From: Polyangiaceae bacterium
Lineage (GTDB): Bacteria; Myxococcota_A; Polyangia; Polyangiales; Polyangiaceae
Direction of reading: 5' to 3'
NCBI GenBank assembly: GCA_016715885.1
Contig: JADJXL010000016.1
Coordinates: 251,501 to 315,500, forward strand
DNA length: 64,000 nucleotides
In this document: in pieces, positions 17,322-26,401 of the stretch
Numbering within the stretch: position 1 is the first letter of the stretch
How the letters are laid out: each line of letters starts with the position of its first letter
The notes under the pieces: generated by a model
The model's input: the letters and a program-made list of their open reading frames with translations, nothing else
What the model was told of the DNA's origin: nothing
Database searches by the model: none
Translations under genes and position numbers: made by a program

Positions 17322-19838
17322 TCAAGGCGACGCGGATGCGACGGCAGACTTGCGTGCGTTCGGGCTTGCAGCAAGCGGCGCTGCGAGCGCTTCTCCCGGC
17401 GAGCCATTGCCGTAAAGGACTTCATAGGCCGCAAGGCTGGTCATGACGCGCTTGGTGTAATTGCGCGTTTCTTCATACGGAATTTGTTCGACCCAAAGAT
17501 CGAAGTCCTCGTTCGGGCGCTCGGCAATCCAATCTTTCGGCTTGCCTCCGCCCGCATTGTAACCAGGAATGGCGAGCAGCGGATTGTCGGGAAACATGTT
17601 GCGCAGCACGGACAAATATCTGCATCCGAGCGCGATGTTGATTTCAGGGCGCTTCAAAGATTGCGCATCACCCGGCAAACGCAGAGGTTTGGCCATGCGC
17701 TTGGCTGTGGGGACGATGAGCTGCATCAATCCCACTGCATTGGCGCTCGAAACGACGCGCGGATCGAAAGCGCTTTCTTCGCGCATGATGGCGTATGCGA
17801 GCGCTTCCGGGATGCCACTACGCGTCGTCTCCGCCGTGACGGAGGGCAAATACGGCCTTGGAAAAGCGATTTCCCATGCGCTCCGCCACGATCCGGCGGG
17901 ATAATGGTCCGTCCAATCCGTGAATTCGGCCCGAGTGGGCGATTGCGTAGCCGTGGCCGATCGAAGAATCTGGTGCGCTTCTTTCGGCGAACCGACGCGT
18001 GAAAAAAGAAGCGCCGCGGCCCAGAGCACTTCGGGCGGTGCCGTGCGAGCGCCCACGCCGAGGCGATCGAGCTCGTAGCGCGCAAATCGTGCTTCTCCCT
18101 GGCGCGCCAATTCCACGGCTCGGACAAACTCGCCCTTTCCAAAAACGGGGCTCTTCGGCACGGCTGGCGCCCCCGCTTGCCCATCGCGCGCCAAAGCATC
18201 CGCCAATATTTTTTTCGCCGCTGCACCATTTTGGTCGCTCAAACGCGCGTACGCGAGCGCCATGTAAAACGACAGCGGGTATTCGTTGATGACGTTCGCG
18301 AGCAGGGTTTTTCCTTGCTCGATGGCTCCCGTCTCGATGCGTGCTCGCCCCAAGTAATACGGCAGGCGCCCTGCCGAATGATACGCTCGCTCATGCGGGG
18401 CTCTGGCCAGCGCTTTTTCGAGCGGCGCAATGGCACCGGCCCAATCACGTTTCACCATCCGCGAAAGAGCCAATTGAAACAAACCGTCCTCGACCATGTC
18501 CCCTTCGGGATAATCGTCCGGCATCGATGTCAGCATTTGGGAAAATCGGACATCGTCTCCGAGCTCGCGGACGGCATAGGCTCCTTTCAATCGAGCATCG
18601 TCGGCCAATCGATGCGTCCGGAATTCTTGTTCGAGCATTCCATAACGCTGCGCGGCGTCCGCATGACGTCCCGCTCGAGCAGCCGCTTTTCCTGCATGCC
18701 ACAATGCTTCCACCCGGCGACTTGCTCCGGCGCATCGTTCAATGGCGGTACCATACGCATCCGAGCCTTCGTTTCTCTTGCGCAGGCGAACCATGGCTTC
18801 GGCACGCGTGATCCACACGTTGCACGCGAAATCGCCAGGATTGGCCGCGAGCGGATCGGCCACGAGCGCATCGGTCGTGCGTAAAGCTTCGCGGCTTTGT
18901 CCCGCATCGAGCTGGGCTTTGGCGCGCGCGAAAAGTTCGTCTTGCGTGGGTGATTCGAAGGCTTTGCGCCTTGGAAAAGGAAGGCTGCCCAGCGCATCGT
19001 TTTCAATCGCTTTCGCCTCGGCATGGCCGGCGCCCGAGGGACCTTCGTAAATGACCCTGCGCGCCAAACCAATTGCTTCTTCCGCGTGTTCTTCGGAAGG
19101 TTTTTGTAAGAGCGCCCGAGCGACTTTCAGCGTCACTTCGACCCAGCGCGCGGGATGTCCATGCTTGCCGAGGTACGCACGATAATGAGGCATCGCGGCA
19201 TCCAGGTCGCCTTTGCCGAGGAGTGCGTCGGCTCGAAGGAGCGTCAACGATTGCGTAATCGGCAATTCGGCAGGAATCTTTTCGATGTGCGGCAACGCTT
19301 CGGCAGGTTTTTCCGCGCGAACCAAAAGATCCGCCGCCTGAAAACGAGCGTAACCTTCGAGCGCTCCGCCGAGCGCCGCCGCGGATTCGAAAGCGCGCGC
19401 CGCACCGAGCGGATCGCCTGCGAGCGAGCGAATGAGGCCGAGTTGATAACGAAACGCGCGCTCGTCGTCCATCGACGGACGCGGCTCGGCATAAAGCACC
19501 GCCTCGAGCGCCTTGCCTGCTTCGACATACGCTTCACGTGTGAACGCAGCTTTGACGGCCGATAGACGCGGGTCGTCGAGCACCGGCGCGAGACGGCCCG
19601 GATCGAATTCGACGGCTTCCCCCGGAGCCGCCTGAGGCGCGGCTGCAGACGGCGCTGCGGCGAGCGTCGTGGCGGCCGCCGCGACGGACGCCGATGCGGC
19701 TGGGTTTCCCGCGGATGCTCCACTGCCGAGGTACGGGGCCGACACGGCTGCGCATCCGAGCGCAACGAGGACCAGCGCAGGAAGCGCCCAGACCACCGAG
19801 CGGCGGTGGAAGTGAAGTGGGAACGAAGGACGACGCAC
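17322..19838 (-). CDS. Soluble-type lytic murein transglycosylase (Slt70-like) lipoprotein
   Basis: The 838-residue protein has a signal with lipobox LALGC-like sequence (VALGC, Cys29), so it is probably anchored to the outer membrane. Residues ~75-640 are helical TPR-like repeats, as in the superhelical U-domain of Slt70. Residues ~665-800 are the SLT catalytic domain: MREESAFDP carries the catalytic Glu, followed by NAVGLMQLIVPTA and AGGGK. The enzyme cleaves peptidoglycan glycan strands, making 1,6-anhydro-muropeptides. The family is usually 600-750 residues; this one is longer because of the repeat region and an N-terminal low-complexity Ala-rich linker. It is the first gene of the kinase-dipeptidase run. 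Confidence 0.9.
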   Translation of the reverse strand: MRRPSFPLHFHRRSVVWALPALVLVALGCAAVSAPYLGSGASAGNPAASASVAAAATTLAAAPSAAAPQAAPGEAVEFDPGRLAPVLDDPRLSAVKAAFTREAYVEAGKALEAVLYAEPRPSMDDERAFRYQLGLIRSLAGDPLGAARAFESAAALGGALEGYARFQAADLLVRAEKPAEALPHIEKIPAELPITQSLTLLRADALLGKGDLDAAMPHYRAYLGKHGHPARWVEVTLKVARALLQKPSEEHAEEAIGLARRVIYEGPSGAGHAEAKAIENDALGSLPFPRRKAFESPTQDELFARAKAQLDAGQSREALRTTDALVADPLAANPGDFACNVWITRAEAMVRLRKRNEGSDAYGTAIERCAGASRRVEALWHAGKAAARAGRHADAAQRYGMLEQEFRTHRLADDARLKGAYAVRELGDDVRFSQMLTSMPDDYPEGDMVEDGLFQLALSRMVKRDWAGAIAPLEKALARAPHERAYHSAGRLPYYLGRARIETGAIEQGKTLLANVINEYPLSFYMALAYARLSDQNGAAAKKILADALARDGQAGAPAVPKSPVFGKGEFVRAVELARQGEARFARYELDRLGVGARTAPPEVLWAAALLFSRVGSPKEAHQILRSATATQSPTRAEFTDWTDHYPAGSWRSAWEIAFPRPYLPSVTAETTRSGIPEALAYAIMREESAFDPRVVSSANAVGLMQLIVPTAKRMAKPLRLPGDAQSLKRPEINIALGCRYLSVLRNMFPDNPLLAIPGYNAGGGKPKDWIAERPNEDFDLWVEQIPYEETRNYTKRVMTSLAAYEVLYGNGSPGEALAAPLAASPNARKSAVASASP

Positions 19839-19883
19839 GAACGGAAGCTTAGCGCGAAATGCGCGGATTGCCCAAAAGAACGA

Positions 19884-20654
19884 TCAATCCGCGATCTTGG
19901 CGAGCTTCGGTTCTTCCTCGATGGGCATCCCCAGAGCCGCGGAAATTTGTTCCCGCGCCCGCGCACCCAGAGCGACCGGATCATCGCCGAACGTTTCCGG
20001 CATGATCGGTTCCAGGATCTCCACGCGAATACGCGCCCTGAACGACAAAAGCGGACTATCTTCGAACACGAGGCCCGATGTGCCCGTGATCGCTATCGGC
20101 ACGATGGGTACCTTTTCTTCAATGGCCAAGACAAACGCGCCTCGACGAAACGGAAGCAGCCTGTCGCCTTTGTTGAACGTGCCTTCGGGGTAAATGTAGA
20201 CGGGAATTCCCTTTCGGATCCAATACCTACATCGATCCATCATCTCGCGGGCCGACGCCGAATCTCCGCGAACCAGCGGAATGTACCCGCAAAGCTTCAT
20301 CGACCAGCCGACCAGCGGCGTCTTGAAAAGAATTGCTTTCGAGACGAATCGATATTGCGTCGCAAGACCGAACGAAACGAGAATGTCTGCAAGCGATTGA
20401 TGGTTCGCCACGAATACCGAACCACCCTTCGGAATGCGTTCCCGTCCGACGAACTCGATCTTCCACCACGGGTTCATCCGCAGGTAGTTGAACATCCACC
20501 CGTTGATGTACCAGTGCATGAAACGCCGCTCGCGATCGATGCCGAGCAGATCGAGCAGCAGGTGGATCGAAGCGCCCACGACGAACCCCGCGGACGCGGT
20601 GACGACGAAGAAGCACCAGAAAAACGTGGAGAATAGAATCTGGGCAAGGCGCAT
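19884..20654 (-). CDS. plsC: 1-acyl-sn-glycerol-3-phosphate acyltransferase
   Basis: The 256-residue membrane protein transfers an acyl chain to lysophosphatidic acid. The acyltransferase HX4D motif is NHQSLAD (His85, Asp90). Motif II is around FKTPLVGWSMKL, motif III is YPEGTFNKGD and motif IV is VPIVPIAI. The N-terminal hydrophobic segments (ILFSTFFWCFFVVTASAGFVVGASI) would anchor it to the inner membrane. Paralogues acting on other lysolipids cannot be excluded, so the symbol is a family name. It is 45 bases upstream of the lytic transglycosylase on the same strand and divergent from lnt. Confidence 0.87.
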   Translation of the reverse strand: MRLAQILFSTFFWCFFVVTASAGFVVGASIHLLLDLLGIDRERRFMHWYINGWMFNYLRMNPWWKIEFVGRERIPKGGSVFVANHQSLADILVSFGLATQYRFVSKAILFKTPLVGWSMKLCGYIPLVRGDSASAREMMDRCRYWIRKGIPVYIYPEGTFNKGDRLLPFRRGAFVLAIEEKVPIVPIAITGTSGLVFEDSPLLSFRARIRVEILEPIMPETFGDDPVALGARAREQISAALGMPIEEEPKLAKIAD

Positions 20655-20774
20655 CCGAAGCCGTCCGTCTCGGGGTAGTCCATCGGAACTTTCGCGTCAA
20701 GGAAGGCCGCATGTGCACGTGCGCTGCGTGCAGATGTCCCCGATCGCTGCGGAACATGATATGTCCCGGCCAGC

Positions 20775-22547
20775 ATGAAGAACGACGAGCGGGACGAAAG
20801 TTCGCGCGGCGAAGAGCGCGAAGCGAGTGAATCCGAGGCCGTGAAGAACGAGGCCGAGAGCGATGCGGCGAGCGAATCCGAAGGCGCATCCGATGCGGAA
20901 AACGAAGCTGAAAGCGATGCTCCGGCGAGCGACGAGAAGGCGGCCGCAGGTGAAAACAAGGCGCCATCGTCCGACCGCTCTGCGCAGAAATCAGCTTGGA
21001 ATCCGCGTCCCGTCGTGACGCCAAGGGTGGGCTACGCGCTGAGCGTGCTGACGGCGTTGCTCTACTTTCTCGCGTTTCCCGGGACGGCAGCGCGCCCGTT
21101 TGCATTCGTCGCGTTCTTCGCCTTCGTGCCGTGGCTCTACGCCATCCGCGGACAAACCCCACGCATGGCCCTCAAAATGAGCTGGCTCATGATGTTCGTC
21201 GGCGCCTCGTGCGGGTTCTACTGGCTCGTGAACATGCTCGAGGTCTTCAGCGGCTTCCCGCTGCCCTTGTGCGTGCTTTTCGCCGCGATCCTCAACGTGT
21301 ACCAGTCCGGTCGCATGGCCGTCACCGGATGGCTCTACGGCCGCGCAACCGAGCGTGGATGGCCGCATGCCCCCGTGTTCATCGCCGCGTTCGTCGCCGG
21401 CGAGCTCGTTTATCCGCTTCTATTTCCCTGGTATGCCGGCGTCACGATGCACGACTGGCCCATCATGATGCAGGTCGCGGACCTCGGCGGACCTTTTGCC
21501 GTGAGCGTCATGCTGATGGGCTCGAACTTGGCCATTGCCGAATTGATCGAAGTTTATCGGCGCATGCCTGCCAATCGAGTCACGATGGCGGTTGGATTTG
21601 CCGTTCCCGTGATTGCGGCGCTCTACGGCAAAATTCGCATGAGCTCCATCGATGCGAAAGTCGCGAATGCCGAAAAAATTCGTGTCGGCATGGTGCAGCC
21701 CTACAACGATTTGTTCAATCGACGGGATGCCTTGCGCACGCACCTCGACATGACGAAAGAGCTTCAAAAGAAAGAGCCCGTCGATCTCGTCGTATGGAGC
21801 GAAGCGCCGCTCGGTCGCGCATTTTCGGAAGAACGTTACAAACAAATGGTGAAGTTCGACGTGACTGGCAAACTCGGCGTGCCCAGCATCGTCGGCGCAT
21901 TGCTCGTGCGCCAGCCCGATCGCACGAAAGACCCGACGGCCAAGCGTGACTTCTTCAACGTGGCGCTCATGGCCGATGAAAAAGGAAACATCATCGGTCG
22001 TTACGACAAACAATTTTTGCTCATGTTCGGGGAATATTTGCCGTTTGGCGACGTGTTCCCCATCATGTACAAATGGTCGCCCAATTCGAGCAAATTCACG
22101 CCGGGCACGTCCTTCGCGCCGCTCGAATGGAAGGGTCATCGCATCTCCACGATGATCTGTTACGAAGATATTTTGCCGAGTTTCGTCAACAAACTCGTCG
22201 CGGCCGGTGATCCCGACTTATTCGTGAATCTCACGAACGACACGTGGTTCGGCAATACGACCGAGCCATGGATTCACTTGGCGCTCGCAAAATTCCGGTC
22301 GATCGAGCATCGATTGTATTTGATCCGCGTGACCAACAGCGGCGTGTCCGCCATCGTCGATCCCAACGGACGCGTCACGGTTCACGGGGGCGTCTACACG
22401 AAAGAAAGCATCATTGGCGAAGCGCGATTCTTGCGCGAGCGCACCGTGTATTCACGCATTGGCGACGCACCCTGGTGGACCCTGTCCTTGCTCGTGGGGA
22501 TCGCCGCGTTCCGCAAGCGCAAGGGTACCAATGCCGCTCGATCGTGA
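20775..22547 (+). CDS. lnt: Apolipoprotein N-acyltransferase with acidic N-terminal extension
   Basis: Lnt adds the third acyl chain to the N-terminal Cys of lipoproteins, on the periplasmic side of the inner membrane. Transmembrane helices occupy residues ~90-300. The nitrilase-like catalytic triad is in place: Glu343 (VWSEAPL), Lys412 (RYDKQFL) and Cys462 (ICYEDILP). The product has 590 residues, about 70-80 more than the E. coli enzyme. The surplus is an N-terminal hydrophilic tail (residues 1-75) made of degenerate ESDAASESEGASDAENE-type acidic repeats, which would face the cytoplasm. A last C-terminal helix (WWTLSLLVGIAAF) is normal. The window encodes many lipoproteins that would be its substrates. 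Confidence 0.93.
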   Translation: MKNDERDESSRGEEREASESEAVKNEAESDAASESEGASDAENEAESDAPASDEKAAAGENKAPSSDRSAQKSAWNPRPVVTPRVGYALSVLTALLYFLAFPGTAARPFAFVAFFAFVPWLYAIRGQTPRMALKMSWLMMFVGASCGFYWLVNMLEVFSGFPLPLCVLFAAILNVYQSGRMAVTGWLYGRATERGWPHAPVFIAAFVAGELVYPLLFPWYAGVTMHDWPIMMQVADLGGPFAVSVMLMGSNLAIAELIEVYRRMPANRVTMAVGFAVPVIAALYGKIRMSSIDAKVANAEKIRVGMVQPYNDLFNRRDALRTHLDMTKELQKKEPVDLVVWSEAPLGRAFSEERYKQMVKFDVTGKLGVPSIVGALLVRQPDRTKDPTAKRDFFNVALMADEKGNIIGRYDKQFLLMFGEYLPFGDVFPIMYKWSPNSSKFTPGTSFAPLEWKGHRISTMICYEDILPSFVNKLVAAGDPDLFVNLTNDTWFGNTTEPWIHLALAKFRSIEHRLYLIRVTNSGVSAIVDPNGRVTVHGGVYTKESIIGEARFLRERTVYSRIGDAPWWTLSLLVGIAAFRKRKGTNAARS

Positions 22548-23742
22548 AAAGCCAATAGCCACTTCCGACAAACCAAGGCTCCCCTGGTTTCGTGAAGAGC
22601 CCTTTGGTGCGTGGGTTCGTCTGGACGATCGAACGCTCGTCGCGGTCGATCACGGCTTGGCGGGGCGTCTCGGCGTACCGCTAGGAAAAACCAATTCTGC
22701 GAAATGCCCGAACGGCCCGCTCGAAGCGCACGTATCCGTCACGTCCCGCTGTTTTGCGCCCTGTACCGATTGCTACTTGGACGCAAAGCCCGATGGATAC
22801 ATGCCATCGCACGAAGAACTGCGCGAAAGAATAGTGGCATTGCGCGATCTCGGGGCATCGACCATTGCGTTTGGCGGGGGTGAACCGCTCTTGCGGAATG
22901 ATCTCGGGGATCTCGCAGCATTTGCTCGCTCGTTGGGAATGGTCCCCGTGATGACGACGAGTGGGCTTGGTTTGTCCGAGGCGCGTGTCGCCGAGCTCCG
23001 GGCGTTTGCGCAAATCAACATAAGCCACGACGGCGTGGGTGGTGCTTACGCGTCCGTGCGAGGTTTCGACGGATCTCGCGCGGCAGAACGCGCAATGGAG
23101 CTGCTCTCGCGCGCCGGTATTGCCGTAGGAGCGAACGTGGTGGTCACGCGCGAATCATTCGAACAACTGCGACAAACGGCGAAACGCGTCGCAGACCTCG
23201 GCGCAGGGGAAATGCAGCTTTTGCGGTTCAAACCTCAAGGGCGAGCGGCGCGCTTGGCGTACCTGGAGAAACGATTGGCGCCGGCCCAGGTGCGCGATTT
23301 ATGGGCCGTCATTGCGGACATCATTGGCGAGCGAAGGCTTTCCGTGCGAATCGATTGTGCGCTCGTACCGCTCTTGTCCGAGGCGCTCTGCGAGCTTCCG
23401 GATCCGGCGCAAACGCTGTCGTCACTCGGCGTTTTTGGTTGTGAAGCCGGGCGGAATCTCGGGGCCGTCGATGCGCATGGGCGTTTTTCCGCGTGCAGCT
23501 TTTCTCATGCCTCGACGGGCGCATCGAGCGACGTTGCGAACGCATGGGCAAACGACGAGGACCTAAAGCGATTTCGTCAATACCATGTTTCGCCGGACGA
23601 ACCATGTCGATCGTGTATTCTGTTTCCTGTTTGTCGTGGCGGATGCCAAGTCGTTTCGCGTCATGCTGGTGAAGGCGCATTCGGGCCGGATCCAGAATGC
23701 CCGCGTGTGCGGCGCAAACGCGCTTCCGGGGCTTCTACGTGA
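22531..23742 (+). CDS. Radical SAM protein with SPASM-like C-terminus
   Basis: The 403-residue protein has the radical SAM motif CFAPCTDC (Cys74, Cys78, Cys81), which binds a 4Fe-4S cluster, and a GGGEPLL motif (SAM binding). The C-terminus has many Cys: FGCEAGRN, FSACSFSH, CRSCILFPVCRGGC and PECPRV, matching a SPASM/twitch cluster domain. Such enzymes modify peptides, enzymes or small molecules by radical chemistry. ATG at 22531 (AAGGG upstream) is preferred and overlaps the end of lnt by 17 bases. The next gene starts as TGATG. The substrate is not apparent; no precursor peptide gene is seen nearby. Confidence 0.85.
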   Translation: MPLDREKPIATSDKPRLPWFREEPFGAWVRLDDRTLVAVDHGLAGRLGVPLGKTNSAKCPNGPLEAHVSVTSRCFAPCTDCYLDAKPDGYMPSHEELRERIVALRDLGASTIAFGGGEPLLRNDLGDLAAFARSLGMVPVMTTSGLGLSEARVAELRAFAQINISHDGVGGAYASVRGFDGSRAAERAMELLSRAGIAVGANVVVTRESFEQLRQTAKRVADLGAGEMQLLRFKPQGRAARLAYLEKRLAPAQVRDLWAVIADIIGERRLSVRIDCALVPLLSEALCELPDPAQTLSSLGVFGCEAGRNLGAVDAHGRFSACSFSHASTGASSDVANAWANDEDLKRFRQYHVSPDEPCRSCILFPVCRGGCQVVSRHAGEGAFGPDPECPRVRRKRASGAST

Positions 23743-24236
23743 TGGATCCGTGCGCTCCGGATGATGCCATTTTTCTTTATGGCGCAAGGCGCCTGCTCCT
23801 CGTGCTCCATGCAGCGGGAAGCATCGTGCTCGTCGGGGCATCGACGCATCATGCGCTGCACATGCGGTACTATCTTCGACACAAGTTTGTCCGCGTGGCG
23901 CAGGAAAAACTGTGGGCAAAGGTCGTAGCAGTTGCGTACGTCTTCACGTTCGTCATCGGGGCGCTTTTGTATCCGACGTATCGCTACCACGTGCGAGGCC
24001 TGTACCTCGACCGGTTTGCCCCGACGTACGCCGGATTGTTTGACGTCAAAGAAGTGTACGCATCGCTCACGTTGGTCGTCGCGGTGGGCCTCGGAGCGCT
24101 CGCATTTGCCCTGCGTCCTGCCGAAGAGCGGTGGCTCGTGCGCGTGTATGCCGTGATGAGCTTCCTCGTGTGCGGTGTCGTTTGGCTCAACGTCGTGCTC
24201 GGACTGCTGGTCACGTCCGTACGGGGGATCGGATGA
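23742..24236 (+). CDS. Four-helix membrane protein with His cluster
   Basis: The 164-residue product has about four transmembrane helices (LLLVLHAAGSIVLVGAS, VVAVAYVFTFVIGALLY, SLTLVVAVGLGALAFAL, FLVCGVVWLNVVLGLLV). Just after helix 1 there is a histidine cluster, THHALHMRYYLRHKF, which could bind a metal or haem, though this is only suggestive. The start codon overlaps the radical SAM stop (TGATG), so translation is coupled. The next gene overlaps by ATGA. I do not recognise the family. Function is unknown; the coupling suggests it works with the radical SAM enzyme. Confidence 0.75.
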   Translation: MDPCAPDDAIFLYGARRLLLVLHAAGSIVLVGASTHHALHMRYYLRHKFVRVAQEKLWAKVVAVAYVFTFVIGALLYPTYRYHVRGLYLDRFAPTYAGLFDVKEVYASLTLVVAVGLGALAFALRPAEERWLVRVYAVMSFLVCGVVWLNVVLGLLVTSVRGIG

Positions 24237-24649
24237 TGGATGCATCGATCTCCACAAGCCGTCCTTCACCGTCGGCGCGGCTTTTCGTCGCGTTTCTTGC
24301 GGCTCGTCTTGCGTATGGGTTGGCCTTCTTGGTGAGCGCGATGCGCAAGTCTCCCGTGCCTTGGTACATGCCGCTCGAGCGCCGGTTTGTCTTTGCGTCA
24401 CGCCCGGAGGGGCTAGGCATGGACTGGTACGGGCGAACGGCGCTGGGGCTTTTCGCGGCGCTTGCCGTGGGTCTCTTGGCGTATGGTTTGTCTGGGCGAT
24501 CGACGTGGCTCTCCAAGCCAAACGTCGTGCTCTCCGTAGCGCGTGCAGGCGGCCTCGTGCTCGTGCTCGACTTCGTCTACTTCGGTTGGGCGCTCATGAC
24601 CCAGACGCCCGATCCGTGGCCGTTGCCCGCGTGGTATTGTCCGCGGTGA
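24233..24649 (+). CDS. Small membrane protein, coupled to upstream gene
   Basis: The 138-residue product has about three or four hydrophobic helices (LFVAFLAARLAYGLAFLVSA, TALGLFAALAVGLLAYGL, VVLSVARAGGLVLVLDFVYFGW). A segment MRKSPVPWYMPLERRF precedes the central helices. The first codon overlaps the stop of the previous gene as ATGATGG at 24233-24236, so it is probably part of one transcript with the radical SAM gene. No family is recognised. The conserved-looking WYMP and WYCP at the two ends are uncommon features. Confidence 0.7.
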   Translation: MMDASISTSRPSPSARLFVAFLAARLAYGLAFLVSAMRKSPVPWYMPLERRFVFASRPEGLGMDWYGRTALGLFAALAVGLLAYGLSGRSTWLSKPNVVLSVARAGGLVLVLDFVYFGWALMTQTPDPWPLPAWYCPR

Positions 24650-24659
24650 GTCGAGCATC

Positions 24660-25085
24660 GTGCATCCCGTCGCCATCGTCGTGTGTGCCTTGTGGATCGC
24701 CGTTGCGACGATGACGGCGGCGATTCGTGGCGTGCGCGGGGCAAAGGAAGGTCGTTTGCGGCTCGCGATGACGCGGCTGAAAAGCCCTACGATTTACCTG
24801 TTTGCGGCCTATCTGCTCATCGCCGCGCTCGTGACGCCAAAGTCGCCGGGTGAAACGACATCGCCTCTCATGTGGCTCGCGTTTTCCATCCCGTTGGCAA
24901 ACGCGCTTGCGGTGCTGTCGGCCGCGGGCAAGCCGAAGCCTTCACGCGCTGAAGCGCTTGGTCTGGCGCTGCTTCATGGTGGTGCGGTGCTTGCTGCGGC
25001 GGCGCTCATCCTCGCCATCGCGTCGCCGCAGTTCGTGCCGACGTGGCTGGGTGGACCGGGCGCTCCTGTCGAACTGCGTCAGTAG
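24660..25085 (+). CDS. Small membrane protein
   Basis: The 141-residue protein begins with a GTG at 24660, 10 bases after the previous gene. It has three or four hydrophobic segments (IVVCALWIAVATMTAAI, IYLFAAYLLIAALV, LMWLAFSIPLANALAVLSAA, LALLHGGAVLAAAALILAIA). It is the last gene of the lnt/radical SAM run and overlaps the convergent LysM gene by seven bases. No family is recognised. A membrane complex with the preceding two small membrane proteins is plausible but unproven. Confidence 0.65.
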   Translation: MHPVAIVVCALWIAVATMTAAIRGVRGAKEGRLRLAMTRLKSPTIYLFAAYLLIAALVTPKSPGETTSPLMWLAFSIPLANALAVLSAAGKPKPSRAEALGLALLHGGAVLAAAALILAIASPQFVPTWLGGPGAPVELRQ

Positions 25086-26401
25086 CCGCGTCGTGCAACG
25101 ACGTACGCGTTGCGTTCGATCTCGTGCGAAGACGCCGTCACGACGGCCGTGGACGTGTGCTCGCGGACGCGCAGAACACGGACTTCGGCGTACGTTTCGT
25201 CGGGGAATGCCTTGTCGTCGCCAGTGGCGGCAATGTCTTCGGTCTTGGCGGGACGATCATCCTCGATGACGGGTCTCACGGTGGCGAACTTTCCAGCGCC
25301 GCGCACCGAGAAGCGCCAGCGATCACCACGTCGCAAACCGAAAAAGCGCATGCCGGGGACGACGCCCTCCTCTTTGCCTTTGTCGAGAAAAACCACTTGG
25401 TGCGTGCCGTAAAACGCATGCGGATAAAGAGCTGCGATGATGCGAGCCTGCAGGTCCTTGTCGCTCTTGACGGGTGGAACGATCAAGAAGCTGCGATCGA
25501 CGGGACCAGCCTTCGCACCTCGTTCGATGACGTCGATCGATTCGATGATGCGCCCGCGCGCCATGCGTTCGTCTTTGTTGATGCGATCGATGCGCACGGT
25601 GCCGCGAATGGACACGAGGGTACCTTTTTCGGCTGCCGCACCGCTCGTTACGAGAGGCCGGAAGAGGACCAAGGTTTGTCCCTGTGCAACCTCGCGCTCT
25701 TTGCCGTCTTTGTCCTTGCCCAGCTTGACGTACACGTCGTCGCCTTCGCTGAGCATCATCTTTTCCGATGGGCTTCCGACGACTTCGCCCCACACGTCGT
25801 CGGTCTTGTCGTCGAGCCAGCCCACGTCGCGCAGAAAGACGGTTTGCGGCGGAACGCGCGCGCCCTTGCGCAGCCCGAGGTTCATTGCGGCAGGGCCCGT
25901 ATCGGACGCATCGCGAAGTCGGACCTGATCGCCGGGATAGATCCAGTGCGGGTTCTGGATTTGCGCGTTCTGCGCCCACAGCCGCGGCCAGCCGTAGGGA
26001 TTGCGGTAGTAGCGCCCCGAGATGTCCCACAGCGTGTCGCCCGAACGAACCGTGTGCATCTCGGGCACGATCTGGCCTTCGATGACGTAGCCGCTGTTCT
26101 CACCACCTCGCACGGTCTCGCTCGCTCCTGGATCCGGAAGCAAGTCGAAGCCGTCGGTCGAGCGTGACGTGTCGATCGATGATCGCGAGCTCGAAGGCAG
26201 GTGCCCGTCGGGATTGAAACCCGGTTGCGGATAGCCCGGAACGACCACTTGCGTCGGCGGCGGCGCGGGCGCCTGCACGATGGTGACTTGAGGTGCACCA
26301 GCGGGTGTTGCGCCAGGGGCCGTGTCTTGGGCGCTCGAATCGAACGCGGCCAGTGAAAGGATGGCGAGAAGGGTCGCTGTGAGGGCCTGTCGTTGCTTCA
26401 T
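25079..26401 (-). CDS. Secreted LysM-domain protein
   Basis: The 440-residue protein has a Sec signal peptide (residues 1-24, cleaved after FDSSAQ-type sequence). A proline-rich linker precedes a single LysM domain near residues 114-160 (MHTVRSGDTLWDISGRYY then NPHWIYPGDQVRL), which binds peptidoglycan. The following ~280 residues contain repeated beta-strand stretches with no recognised domain; one resembles a surface or secretion adaptor region (VWGEVVGSP; GTHQVVFLDKGKEEGVVPG). Its start overlaps the stop of the lipoprotein gene at 26398-26856 as ATGA, so the two are coupled. The pair probably links the envelope to peptidoglycan. Confidence 0.85.
   Translation of the reverse strand: MKQRQALTATLLAILSLAAFDSSAQDTAPGATPAGAPQVTIVQAPAPPPTQVVVPGYPQPGFNPDGHLPSSSRSSIDTSRSTDGFDLLPDPGASETVRGGENSGYVIEGQIVPEMHTVRSGDTLWDISGRYYRNPYGWPRLWAQNAQIQNPHWIYPGDQVRLRDASDTGPAAMNLGLRKGARVPPQTVFLRDVGWLDDKTDDVWGEVVGSPSEKMMLSEGDDVYVKLGKDKDGKEREVAQGQTLVLFRPLVTSGAAAEKGTLVSIRGTVRIDRINKDERMARGRIIESIDVIERGAKAGPVDRSFLIVPPVKSDKDLQARIIAALYPHAFYGTHQVVFLDKGKEEGVVPGMRFFGLRRGDRWRFSVRGAGKFATVRPVIEDDRPAKTEDIAATGDDKAFPDETYAEVRVLRVREHTSTAVVTASSHEIERNAYVVARRGY

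Noticed and set aside
16527..18002. 491-residue plus-strand open frame across kinase and Slt genes.
   Set aside because: It runs antisense to two clear genes and shows no domain or ribosome binding site.
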